64,000 nt of DNA, taken from the NCBI RefSeq assembly GCF_000332355.1, contig NZ_KB235958.1:3799721-3863720 (forward strand), written 5' to 3'. The position numbers and the translations under genes were made by a program. The notes under the pieces are model-generated. The model did not search any database. It had not been told where the DNA came from and saw nothing but the letters and a program-made list of their open reading frames with translations. Source of the DNA: Baaleninema simplex PCC 7105 (GTDB taxonomy: Bacteria; Cyanobacteriota; Cyanobacteriia; Cyanobacteriales; Geitlerinemataceae). This document shows positions 1-7,788 of this stretch, piece by piece. Position 1 is the stretch's first letter, and every line of letters begins with the position of its first letter.

Positions 1-1437
1 CATGAATCCCTTGAAACATTGAAATATCCATCGGAGAGTTGGTCGATCGGTTAGACGACCTAACTGATTTTTGACGCCAGTTTTTAGCCGCTTCAAAGTT
101 TTCCGAATTTGTCGTTGTCCCAGAGTGTAAACCAATAAGCATAAGCCCATAATGAATCCCAAAGCTTCAATCCGGTGAGGAGATTTAAGAAAAACGCTAT
201 CCGTTAAAAATAGCGGGTCTTTCAGAAAGCCAAAACCTCGTTCGACTGACTGTTGCTCTTTGTAGTTCGAGAGCATTGAATCAGCGGTTAATTCTTCTGA
301 GTTTAAAACATTCGTCGCCAAGATAAATCGTCCGGCACTTCGTTTTTTTATCTCGACTGAAGCTTCATCAATTGTGACGTTCGCTTTGACTTGATAGACC
401 CCAGAATTTTCCGTAATTTCTAAATCGGTAATTTGGTGATACTTCGACTTTCTTAAAAGGCGAAATGCTGCTTTTTCGGCATCAGCGGCACAAGCAAATT
501 CTCGAACACTTAACTCTCGGAGTTTCTTTTGGGCGGACTCACCATCTTTCTGGATTTTTCTCTAATTTTTTTAAATCTGATTCTTTCCTTTTTTGACTTT
601 CGACTAATAACCATCTTTGCTCAACATCGGCATAGTTTTGTTGAGATTCTTGAAAACGATAACCCGTAAGTTGACTCGCTTTTAACTCGCTTTCCTCTAC
701 CGATTCTACTAAATTCTTCGCTGCTTTTACCGTCACGGGAACTCGACTCAACCATTTAACTTCCTTGGCAATTTGTAGATTTTCCTGGGTGTAAAAAGCA
801 CTATCAGCCACCGTTAAACTTTCAAACTGAAATTGTTTTTAAACTCAACCATCGATCGACCAAATTGCTTTGAGTCTGAGTCGTTTCCCGAACCCATCTT
901 CATCCAAAGTGGCACATCGCCATCTCCAGTGCAGATTAAATTCATCAGAAATTGCTTTAAATCCGGGCGATGGTCTCTTGAATATCCGTAAGTAATTTCA
1001 ATCGTTCCCGATTCCCCGGAGTTAGGGTAGTCTCCATGAACGTGAAACGAACTTGAGTCGAGATGGTTGGAATTTACCGTTAATTCATACTTTTTTACCG
1101 TGGCTAAGGCAATGGCCACAAAAATTCGATTGAGTCCAAATCGATAAATTTTATCGAGAACCCTGCCCAGTCGATCGTCATTTAAATACTCGGCTTTAAT
1201 TCCTTCTCCCAGTAGGTTTTCTACCGCCTTACTTTCAAAGAAATTCTTAAAAATATAAAGAGGGGATGACACTAATCCCATGCCATTTAAAATCATGGCT
1301 TTAACGACGAGACCCGCGCTAACTTTTTCCGTCTTTTTTTCTCCGAGTAAGTCGTTGACGATTTCGACAATTCCGATTTCGTCAATGATTCCCGCCACTA
1401 ACCCCAAGTGGTCTAAATTTTTGACCTCTACCGACAT
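1..1437 (-). pseudogene. IS1634-family transposase, frameshifted, runs off left edge
   Basis: Translation of the minus strand gives an IS1634-type transposase in three pieces. The first, 1437 to 814, is a DUF4277-like N-terminal region with the HLDSSSFHVHG stretch. The second runs 811 to 539. The third, in another frame, runs from about 545 to the window edge and has the conserved C-terminal block SVERGFGFLKDPLF followed by LGFIMGLCLLVYTLGQRQIR. Joining the pieces needs one frame change near 830 (a short T run, AATTTC where AATTTTC would keep frame) and one near 550 (an A run). All parts are collinear and well preserved, so the inactivation is recent, or the frame changes are sequencing errors in homopolymers. 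The C-terminus and one IS end lie outside the window. Start is the ATG at 1437. Confidence 0.85.
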
Positions 1438-1525
1438 AGTCTCTTCCTTTTTCTGATGGCTACATTTTTTGATGATGACAGAGTCTCTTCCTTTTTCTGA
1501 TGGCTACATTTTTTGATGATGACAG
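1438..1525. repeat. Two perfect tandem copies of a 44-bp unit upstream of the transposase
   Basis: Positions 1438-1481 and 1482-1525 are identical 44-bp units beginning AGTCTCTTCC and ending GATGATGACAG. They start immediately upstream of the transposase start codon at 1437, so this is the left flank or end region of the IS. A duplicated end segment could affect transposase expression or mark an aborted transposition. From 1526 to 1736 nothing recognisable is seen. Confidence 0.85.
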
Positions 1526-1736
1526 AAAAGCTTGCCGGAAGTCATTCTGCATATCCTACTATTTTTGTCAAGTCAGTTGGCTCTTGAATGTTATTTTCAA
1601 GTCAAGGGGTCAGTTGGCTGAGTCGAAATACCTAATTCCTTTCCGATTCAATTTATACTACTTATACACTACATTTGAAGTGCGGAATGTGGGTTCTAAT
1701 GCAATCCACTTCACTGTTATCGTTCCACTGGGATTT

Positions 1737-2039
1737 ATGATTTGGCTGATTGGCGGAACGAGCGAAAGTCGATCGATCGCCTTGCAGCTCAGTCAGCAGG
1801 GGTGCAGTTGGGTGGCAACGGTGGTGACTCCCTCTGCGGTGCGTCTCTATCAGGGGTTGCCGGGACAGATTCATTTTGGGCGGTTGGATGGGATGGCTGC
1901 CACGACTCGAGAAACGGGATTCGATCGCACGGTACTTTACGTGATTAGTCCGGCGTTGGAGGCTCGAACTGAGGCGCGATCGCAGCTTTACAGTCCCGGT
2001 CACAGTCACCTTTTTCGCCCCTCTTCACCGAAAAGCTAA
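1737..2039 (+). pseudogene. Chimeric remnant: 5' part of cobK joined to probable 3' end of cobM/cbiF
   Basis: The first ~135 bases (1737-1871) are almost identical to the start of intact cobK at 4370, beginning at the same ATG and encoding MIWLIGGTSESR. Weaker similarity continues to about 1892. The same frame then switches to a different sequence, RETGFDRTVLYVISPALEAR followed by SQLYSPGHSHLFRP. That resembles the C-terminus of precorrin-4 C11-methyltransferase (CobM/CbiF), which ends in a similar LY..xx.HLFRP pattern. The open frame of 100 codons is intact but lacks most of both enzymes, so it cannot have either activity. It is probably the scar of a deletion between duplicated cob genes. 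The cobK part is certain; the cobM assignment is from memory of the family. Confidence 0.7.
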
Positions 2040-2263
2040 GGTCTAAACTGAAGTTGTTCAAATTCCAAACTCTACTGTTTCGTTGCGGGGTAGAATTCGA
2101 CCGTAATCACGAACAAGTTTTATTGCGTTTTTGGGAGTGTATCTCACTTTTGTAAAAACATGAGTCTGTTGGAGTTTGAATAGCTCGATCGCAAAACCCA
2201 ACCACAGCCAAATCGATTGCAAAAGCTCATGCCTAATGAATTTACAGTTTAAAATCAAGTTCA

Positions 2264-2345
2264 TGGCTCTTCTGAGTTTAGGATGACAGAAAAACTAATT
2301 TCATAAGATTTCAAAAAGTTTTAGCTATCGAATCCTAAATCTTGT
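2264..2345 (+). mobile_element. Diverged ISL3-like element end
   Basis: Starting at GGCTCTTCTGAGTTTAGG (2264), about 80 bases match, in inverted orientation, the right arm of the 121-bp element at 5225-5345, with scattered differences and one small gap. No opposite end or target duplication was found near it, so it is a decayed one-ended copy. It occupies the otherwise empty, AT-rich 2040-2481 gap upstream of the AraC gene and may contribute to that promoter. Confidence 0.6.
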
Positions 2346-2481
2346 GCATAAAACCATACATTTTCGACGCAAATTTTGAAAACCCAAGCTTATTCACAAC
2401 TCAATTGAACCCGCTATAGACATAGAAACTGAAGCCCTCAAAACTGTTGATGTTTATAGTAGAGAAAACTTAAATTCGTGG

Positions 2482-3390
2482 ATGTTGCCCGTGAACTCAT
2501 CTCCCATCGTACTCGACCACCGCCAGGCCAATCCAACGGAAGGATTGCTGCCTCGACCAACCGTCTTGTCTAGCATTGGGTGGGAAAGCATTCGTCTGGA
2601 GTTGTACCAACAGCCGAAGTTCTCTACGGCAGAGCATCAACATACTCTGCACGCGATCGCCCTCAACCTCCCCAATGCTTCGAGTAACGCGACTGGATAT
2701 CGCTGGCTCGACGGCAAGCGTCATCAGGAAGCGCGTCCGGTCGGGAGCATTGCCGTCATTCCTGCCGGAGTTTCCCACCGTTGTAGCTGGGATTGCGAAG
2801 CAGAGTTCGGGGTGCTGGCGTTAGAACCCGATTTGCTCGAACAGGTTGGACGGGGTTGGGTAAATCCCGATCGCATCGAGCTATTACCGCAATTTATGGA
2901 TGTGGGTGACGAGTTCGTTCGTAGCCTGTTTCTCATGTTGAAGATGGAAGTCGAATCGAGCGGCTTGGGCAGTTCCTTACTTGTAGATAGCCTGAAAACG
3001 AGCCTAGCGATTCACCTGCTGCGCCACTATTGCGCCACTAGTCCCCGACTATCGAGTTTTACAGGTGGACTATCTAAAGTCAGACAAGATCGGGTCAAAG
3101 CATACATCGATGCCCATCTCAATCAAAACTTAAAGCTGGTGGATTTAGCCGCGATCGCCCAAGTCAGCCCCGCCTACTTTGCCCGCCTATTTAAGCAAAG
3201 TGAAGGTATAACGCCCTATCAGTACATCTTGAAACAGCGGGTAGAGAAGGTACGAGCGTTGTTGAAGCACAGCGAACTGAGTTTGACAGACATTGCGGTC
3301 AGTGTCGGCTTTTGCGACCAAAGCCATATGACTCGGTGTTTCAAACGCCGAGTTGGTATGACTCCAACCGAGTTTCGTCAAGGTGAATAG
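2482..3390 (+). CDS. AraC family transcriptional regulator
   Basis: 302 residues. The C-terminal ~100 residues form the double helix-turn-helix of the AraC/XylS family: first HTH around LVDLAAIAQVSPAYFARLFK, second around LTDIAVSVGFCDQSHMTRCF, closing with the family signature GMTPTEFR. The N-terminal ~190 residues look like a cupin-type sensing domain (HTLHAIALNLPNAS region, PAGVSHRCSWDCE), whose ligand is unknown. It probably controls the dienelactone-hydrolase-like gene 90 bases downstream on the same strand; this is inference from adjacency. Both genes lie between a truncated and an intact cobK start, which suggests they arrived together by insertion. Confidence 0.9.
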   Translation: MLPVNSSPIVLDHRQANPTEGLLPRPTVLSSIGWESIRLELYQQPKFSTAEHQHTLHAIALNLPNASSNATGYRWLDGKRHQEARPVGSIAVIPAGVSHRCSWDCEAEFGVLALEPDLLEQVGRGWVNPDRIELLPQFMDVGDEFVRSLFLMLKMEVESSGLGSSLLVDSLKTSLAIHLLRHYCATSPRLSSFTGGLSKVRQDRVKAYIDAHLNQNLKLVDLAAIAQVSPAYFARLFKQSEGITPYQYILKQRVEKVRALLKHSELSLTDIAVSVGFCDQSHMTRCFKRRVGMTPTEFRQGE

Positions 3391-3480
3391 CAAGAATATT
3401 CTAAGACTGTGCGGTTTTGTTCTAGCCCGTCGTTCGACCGAATTTCTAGACTGACGACAGGTGTTTCTGGGAAAACAACT

Positions 3481-4197
3481 ATGCCTGTCGAACGTGCTGA
3501 AGTAACCGTCACTACTCCAGATGGAAAGATGTCTGCCTTTCTGTGCAAACCCGCAGTCAGCGATCGCCTACCCGCCGTTTTGTTACTCATGGAGGGGTTC
3601 GGCCTCACTGGTCATATTCGCGACGTGGCCGTTCGCATCGCTGAAGAGGGATACTTGGTGATGACTCCCAATTTGTACTATCGCGAGGGAAACGACACTG
3701 TCTTTGGTTACGATCGAGTTGAAGCGGCCATGGCAACGATGTATCGATTGGATTTCGGTGAGCCGATCGAGCGCGATTTAAAAGCGGCGATCGCATTCCT
3801 CAAAGCTCGCCCCGATGTAGACCCCGAGCGCATCGGCGTTACCGGATTTTGTCTCGGAGGTGGACTTACCTTTCTCGCCGCCTGTCGCTTTTCTTCGGAT
3901 ATTACCGCTGCTGCCCCCTTCTACGGCATGGTACTGGATGAGTGGCTCGATGCGGCAAAAGATATTACCGTACCGATGATGTTGTTTTTTGGGGGACGAG
4001 ATCCTTTTATTGGGCGCGATCGCATCGAGCAAATCGAAACCCGCTTACAGACACTTGGCAAAGCTTACACTTTGAAACTTTACCCCGAAGCCAATCACGG
4101 ATTCTTTTGCCACGAGCGAGAATCTTATCACCCAGTCGCGGCAACTGATGCTTGGCAGGAACTGACTTGTTTTTTTCGCAGTAATTTGCAAGAATAA
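3481..4197 (+). CDS. Dienelactone hydrolase family protein
   Basis: 238 residues from the ATG at 3481. The frame is open further upstream, but that extension does not look like the family. It is an alpha/beta hydrolase of the dienelactone hydrolase family with the expected triad: Cys124 in GFCLGG, Asp174 in GGRDPF and His206 in NHGFFC. Cys instead of Ser as nucleophile is typical of true dienelactone hydrolases, which open lactone rings in chloroaromatic breakdown. Most cyanobacterial members have no known substrate. It is cytosolic, with no signal peptide. It follows the AraC regulator closely and precedes cobK, with which it has no known functional link. Confidence 0.9.
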   Translation: MPVERAEVTVTTPDGKMSAFLCKPAVSDRLPAVLLLMEGFGLTGHIRDVAVRIAEEGYLVMTPNLYYREGNDTVFGYDRVEAAMATMYRLDFGEPIERDLKAAIAFLKARPDVDPERIGVTGFCLGGGLTFLAACRFSSDITAAAPFYGMVLDEWLDAAKDITVPMMLFFGGRDPFIGRDRIEQIETRLQTLGKAYTLKLYPEANHGFFCHERESYHPVAATDAWQELTCFFRSNLQE

Positions 4198-4369
4198 CTC
4201 GTCATGAATTGTAATGTTGACGAGCGCAAATTGAAGGGTTGAATCTCCGATTTTAAAAATAGATGTGACTGTTTTTGAGGTGACGTTCGCTCCGAGATTG
4301 TAGAAAAATCAGAAGCATAAATCACAACAAAACCTTGTCCTTATTACAGTATAAAGTTACGGCGAAACT

Positions 4370-5098
4370 ATGATTTGGCTGATTGGCGGAACGAGCGAAA
4401 GTCGATCGATCGCCCAGCGGCTCAGTCAGCAGGGGTGTAGTTGGGTGGCAACGGTGGTGACTCCCTCTGCGGTGCGTCTTTATCAGGGGTTGCCGGGACA
4501 GGTGCAGGTGGGGGCGTTGGATGCGGAGAGCGTTCGAGGGGCGATCGCCAAGTATGGAATCCGTGCGATCGTCGATGCTTCTCATCCCTTTGCCACCGAG
4601 ATTTCTCATCTGGCGATGTCAACCGGACTTCCCTATTTGCGTTTCGAGCGTGAAGACTATCCCTTAGAACCACCTGCGGAATCTTTACCCGATTTAGAGG
4701 CTCTCTTTCAGCCACAGTACCTCGAAAACCGTCGAGTTTTGCTGACGCTGGGAGTCAAAGCCCTGCCCCGATTTCGACCTTGGCAGCAGCGTTCCCGTCT
4801 CTGGGCGCGTATTTTACCCACGGCTGAGGCGCAGGCGCTCCAAGCTGGGTTTTCTAAAGAACAGTTGATTTGCGATCGCCCCGGAACGGATATTGCAGCA
4901 GAACGGGCGCTCTGGCAACGGTTACAGGTGGATACAGTCGTCACGAAAGCCAGCGGCGCACCGGGAGGAGTTCCCGTCAAGTTAGCCGTCGCGCGAACTT
5001 TGGGCGTTCGGCTCTTAGTCGTCGATCGTCCGTCTCTAGCTTATCTGCAGCAAACCCAGGATTTAGATGAGGTTGTAGCGTTCTGTCTTCAACAGTAG
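4370..5098 (+). CDS. cobK: Precorrin-6A / cobalt-precorrin-6A reductase
   Basis: 242 residues, usual length for CobK/CbiJ. The N-terminal nucleotide-binding motif GGTSESR (residues 6-12) and the later DASHPFATEIS and TDIAAERALWQR stretches are typical. The enzyme reduces the macrocycle of precorrin-6A with NAD(P)H in corrin ring synthesis. The start is the ATG at 4370; the duplicated copy at 1737 begins at the same codon, although the sequences upstream of the two differ completely. It is separated from the rest of the cobalamin cluster (cbiD onward, 9515) by the mCpol gene and the PIN/AAA pair, unlike the tight packing on the other side, so the accessory genes probably split an older cluster. 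Confidence 0.93.
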   Translation: MIWLIGGTSESRSIAQRLSQQGCSWVATVVTPSAVRLYQGLPGQVQVGALDAESVRGAIAKYGIRAIVDASHPFATEISHLAMSTGLPYLRFEREDYPLEPPAESLPDLEALFQPQYLENRRVLLTLGVKALPRFRPWQQRSRLWARILPTAEAQALQAGFSKEQLICDRPGTDIAAERALWQRLQVDTVVTKASGAPGGVPVKLAVARTLGVRLLVVDRPSLAYLQQTQDLDEVVAFCLQQ

Positions 5099-5224
5099 TC
5101 TTGAGGGGTTTTGCTGAATCTTGAAACCCTATCATTTTTTGCAACCTCTGGGGCGATTTTGGTCAATCTGCTATATCTGGCTTGCTTGTACTGTAATACT
5201 TTTCATATTATGCCACATTTTATT

Positions 5225-5345
5225 GGGTCTTCGGAGTTTGTAACTGAAACCGTATAATCCAATACAAAAAAATCAAAATTCGAGAGCCAAAACCTTTGAA
5301 ATCTCGTGAAGTTAGTTTTTCTGTCACCCTAAACTCCGAAGAGCC
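5225..5345. mobile_element. 121-bp miniature inverted-repeat element, ISL3-like ends, 8-bp target duplication
   Basis: The left end begins GGGTCTTCGGAGTTT at 5225. The right end, read inward on the minus strand, begins GGCTCTTCGGAGTTT at 5345, so 14 of the first 15 bases match. The element is bracketed by a perfect 8-bp direct repeat ATTTTATT at 5217-5224 and 5346-5353. ISL3-family elements have GGCTCTT-type ends and make 8-bp duplications, so this is most likely a non-autonomous ISL3 derivative mobilised in trans. It carries no open frame. The right target copy touches the stop codon (5354-5356) of the minus-strand mCpol gene, so the insertion spared that gene by a base or two. Confidence 0.85.
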
Positions 5346-5353
5346 ATTTTATT

Positions 5354-6754
5354 TTATTTTCTTATATTAGTCGATCTGGCTTGTTCCAGTTTCTTCTTTT
5401 TCCAGTCTCTCAAAGACAAAAATAAATCTCTAGGATTAAAAGAAGGGAATTTTCCAGTAGAAATTACCTGTAGAACAAAATTAAATAAATACCATAAAAA
5501 AGTAACAATATAAATAGTAGGTTCAAGCCAATCCCACCCTCCTTTTTGGTTGACAATCCAGAAACTAAATAAAAATAGACATACTAGTATAAATCCATAT
5601 GCTAATGACCAAAATTTAGCAAAATTGTTAGATGTTTTATGTTCGAGATTATTGCGTTCATTCTCCAGCATTTGACAATAAGATTGAAGGCGATTGAATT
5701 CACTTTCTGAAACTATAGAACTTTCATTTACAACAATTTTGCTTCTGGTATGAAGTGTTTCTGCCAGACAAGTAAATGCATAAGTTTTTCTATAAATCAA
5801 GTTATGAATTAAGTCTTTTTCGTCAAAATTAGGTTCCTTAAATATTTCAAGTGAGTGTATACTGCTAATGTTCTTGAATCTTAGAATAGTATATACATCA
5901 ACCAAATAACCTTTGGCAAATGCAGTTACATCAAATATATATTCAAATGGATTTGAAGAATATATAAGATTGGATATTTCTCGATCTAAAAATTGATAAT
6001 CTAAAACTTTAGTTTCAAGAGTAAGACCTTTTAATGCCATATATCTTTGGCGATCGGCGGGTTCCATATCGATATCTAATAGAGTTTGTGGATCGTCAAT
6101 TTTTTTAGAATATTTCCCTTCACTTAGAGCGTCAAGTAGATCGGATATTTTTTTACTTATATTTTTTAATTTATCAGTTTCAGAAAGCCTTTTACCTCTA
6201 TCTTCCATTATGCCGATCAAAGTAACATGGTTAAGATCCCTATAATTTGCAGCACAATGAGCAATTACATTAATGTAAGGATCTGGATTTTCAGAAGTTG
6301 CAAAAATATACAACTTAGTCGGCATCAAGTTATCTTCAATTTCGAGCCTTTTGCTTGTCATGAGAATACCTCCTTTATCCTTATTCTTAATCTTCATCAA
6401 ATTGAGCAATGCTTGATTCGCGCTATCACCAACTCCACAGCTCATAGACAAGCCAGTAAAGCTATTAAATATAGATAATATTTTTTCTAAAAAAATATAT
6501 TCATTTTTCATATAATTATACTTTATTAAAATGTCATCTCCTCCAGAAAATATCAACTCTGCACCACTTGTAGACTCAACAAAAATCTCAATTTTAAAAA
6601 TTGCCAATTTAATACTTTCGGATAAATGAATTGCTTCTTTAACTCTACCACTATTAAGCAGATTTTTTATGGCATTTCCAATATTGTCTCCATCAAAAAA
6701 AGCATACCTAATTACTTTTGATTGAGATTCACTAGATTTGTCAAGGATCTGCAT
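5354..6754 (-). CDS. mCpol (minimal CRISPR polymerase) - Rossmann-like - two-TM membrane protein, candidate anti-phage signalling protein
   Basis: 466 residues from the ATG at 6754; a TTG at 6814 would add 20 residues of unlikely sequence. Residues 14-160 look like the mCpol family, a shortened Cas10-type palm: RYAFFDGDNIGNAI (metal-binding DGD at 21-23) and LIFSGGDDILI (GGDD at 71-74). Such proteins make small cyclic nucleotides. A middle region (about 165-340) has alternating strands such as VTLIGIMED and YIFDVTAFAKGYLVDVYTIL that suggest a Rossmann-like, perhaps CARF-like, fold; this is inference. After a charged helical stretch come two membrane helices (about 382-401 and 413-431) and a basic tail. 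In the described Panoptes system the mCpol enzyme and a two-TM effector are separate genes; here they appear fused. The gene is much richer in AT than its neighbours and lies among miniature elements, which supports horizontal acquisition. Confidence 0.75.
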   Translation of the reverse strand: MQILDKSSESQSKVIRYAFFDGDNIGNAIKNLLNSGRVKEAIHLSESIKLAIFKIEIFVESTSGAELIFSGGDDILIKYNYMKNEYIFLEKILSIFNSFTGLSMSCGVGDSANQALLNLMKIKNKDKGGILMTSKRLEIEDNLMPTKLYIFATSENPDPYINVIAHCAANYRDLNHVTLIGIMEDRGKRLSETDKLKNISKKISDLLDALSEGKYSKKIDDPQTLLDIDMEPADRQRYMALKGLTLETKVLDYQFLDREISNLIYSSNPFEYIFDVTAFAKGYLVDVYTILRFKNISSIHSLEIFKEPNFDEKDLIHNLIYRKTYAFTCLAETLHTRSKIVVNESSIVSESEFNRLQSYCQMLENERNNLEHKTSNNFAKFWSLAYGFILVCLFLFSFWIVNQKGGWDWLEPTIYIVTFLWYLFNFVLQVISTGKFPSFNPRDLFLSLRDWKKKKLEQARSTNIRK

Positions 6755-6820
6755 TATTTCTGAACTCGATAGCAAGAACTGAGGGAGAAATGGCAGTCGC
6801 GCGAACTGTAACAATTTTTC

Positions 6821-6950
6821 TAGGGCGTGTCATCAATTAAATTCAGATCTCAGTTAGGGAAAGGCATTCAGCGATTTCAGTCTCAGATCGGATTAAAGCC
6901 TGAAATTCAGTATTGGCAAGGATTCCACAGCTAATTTATGACAGTCCTTA
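6821..6950. mobile_element. 130-bp miniature element with imperfect terminal inverted repeats
   Basis: The left end TAGGGCGTGTCATCAATTAA (6821) and the right end read inward on the minus strand, TAAGGACTGTCATAAATTAG (6950), match at about 16 of 20 positions. TAGGGCGTGTCATCAATT-type ends are common on cyanobacterial insertion sequences. No coding capacity. It sits between the start of the mCpol gene and the broken cbiD copy, so it may contain or replace part of the mCpol promoter. No clear target duplication was seen. Confidence 0.55.
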
Positions 6951-6953
6951 GAA

Positions 6954-7248
6954 CAATTGTCAAGAGGAAGCAGAATGGCTCGTTCGGGGTACACACTTCC
7001 AGTCTTTGCAGTGGCGGCGGCGAAAGCGGCTCTGACTCATCTGCTCGAACAACCGTTGGTCGTGATGAGGAGTAATGCTATTTGGATTCTTCAATCCTTC
7101 CGTGGCAAGGATTTTGGCTGAACAGCATCATTAGAGTGCAGCACTACCCAACCGTTTACTCTAGAAACGGCGACGGAAAAACCCGTTCGCGCACCTTCTC
7201 CATCTCAACTCAATTTACAAACAACGATCGCCCTAGCTCCCGTAAAGC
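6954..7248 (+). pseudogene. Truncated 5' copy of cbiD, interrupted by a 96-bp insertion
   Basis: 6954-7055 and 7152-7248 together match the start of intact cbiD at 9494 onward with few differences, including the CAATTGTCAAGAGGA leader and the ATG (6975, against 9515). The match stops near 7248, so only about 65 codons remain. The insertion at 7056-7151 breaks the frame. The remnant lies 2,540 bases upstream of the intact gene, with the PIN/AAA pair between the two copies. It is non-functional. Confidence 0.85.
7056..7151. mobile_element. 96-bp insertion with imperfect inverted ends inside the cbiD remnant
   Basis: Comparison with intact cbiD shows extra sequence from TTGGTCGTGATGAGG to CACTACCCAA. 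The two ends are imperfect inverted repeats (TTGG.xGTG.TG.. on both, ending near TAATG). A CCG triplet flanks each side, which may be a short target duplication. It looks like a small non-autonomous element, but no family is recognised. Confidence 0.5.
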
Positions 7249-7332
7249 CTCGTCCTCCATTCAATTTGTCGAAAATCGTAACTTATAATCATATCACAAA
7301 CAGCGCCTTACACAACAAAATTCACCCAAAAA

Positions 7333-7788
7333 TCAAGGAACATAATCGTATCCTTGCAAATCGCTGTCTAAAGACCATATAAAAACACGATAGTTCGGTG
7401 TTTTCCTCCTCATCTTTTCCCATTCCTTGACAATCGAAAGATCGCCCATCCCCGCACCCCGCATAGCTGAATCAGGAAAACGATTCAGCCACTCTCCCAC
7501 TTCCTCTAAATTCGGAAGTTGCATAACTTGCCAAGGTGCATCTCCAGCGATCGACTTTTTAACTTGTTCGACAAATAATTTAGCGAATCGGCGTCGGTTC
7601 CTACCCTCACTGAGTTGAGCGATATGGTTTCCGGTTTCGTAGACAGCTGCCATCGGTAATAGAAGATTTATCTCTTCCTCAATGAACTGTTCTAACGCTT
7701 CCATAACTTGAGTGCGATCGCTATTCATCATCGGAATATTGAGAAGATTACAAAATATCGAGGTATCGACAATTGCAACAGCTCTCAT
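7333..7788 (-). CDS. PIN-like nuclease, partner of the adjacent AAA ATPase
   Basis: 151 residues from the ATG at 7788, which shares one base with the stop codon of the ATPase gene (TAATG), so the two are translationally coupled. The open frame extends further upstream, but only inside the ATPase gene. PIN-type acidic residues are in place: Asp8 in VDTSIF, Glu51 in AVYETGNHI, Asp116 in GMGDLSI and Asp141/Asp143 in WSLDSDLQGY. PIN domains are metal-dependent RNases or DNases, and many are toxins. The pairing with an SMC/RecF-type ATPase resembles ATPase-nuclease defence pairs such as PARIS or Gabija in layout, though the nuclease fold differs. Function is inferred. Confidence 0.75.
   Translation of the reverse strand: MRAVAIVDTSIFCNLLNIPMMNSDRTQVMEALEQFIEEEINLLLPMAAVYETGNHIAQLSEGRNRRRFAKLFVEQVKKSIAGDAPWQVMQLPNLEEVGEWLNRFPDSAMRGAGMGDLSIVKEWEKMRRKTPNYRVFIWSLDSDLQGYDYVP

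Noticed and set aside
1500-2039. 179-residue protein starting at 1500
   Set aside because: The sequence before 1737 is non-coding and repeat-derived; only the cob-like part from 1737 is meaningful, and it is a remnant.
6755-6814. 20-residue N-terminal extension of the mCpol protein from a TTG
   Set aside because: TTG without a clear ribosome site; the conserved strand begins after the ATG at 6754.
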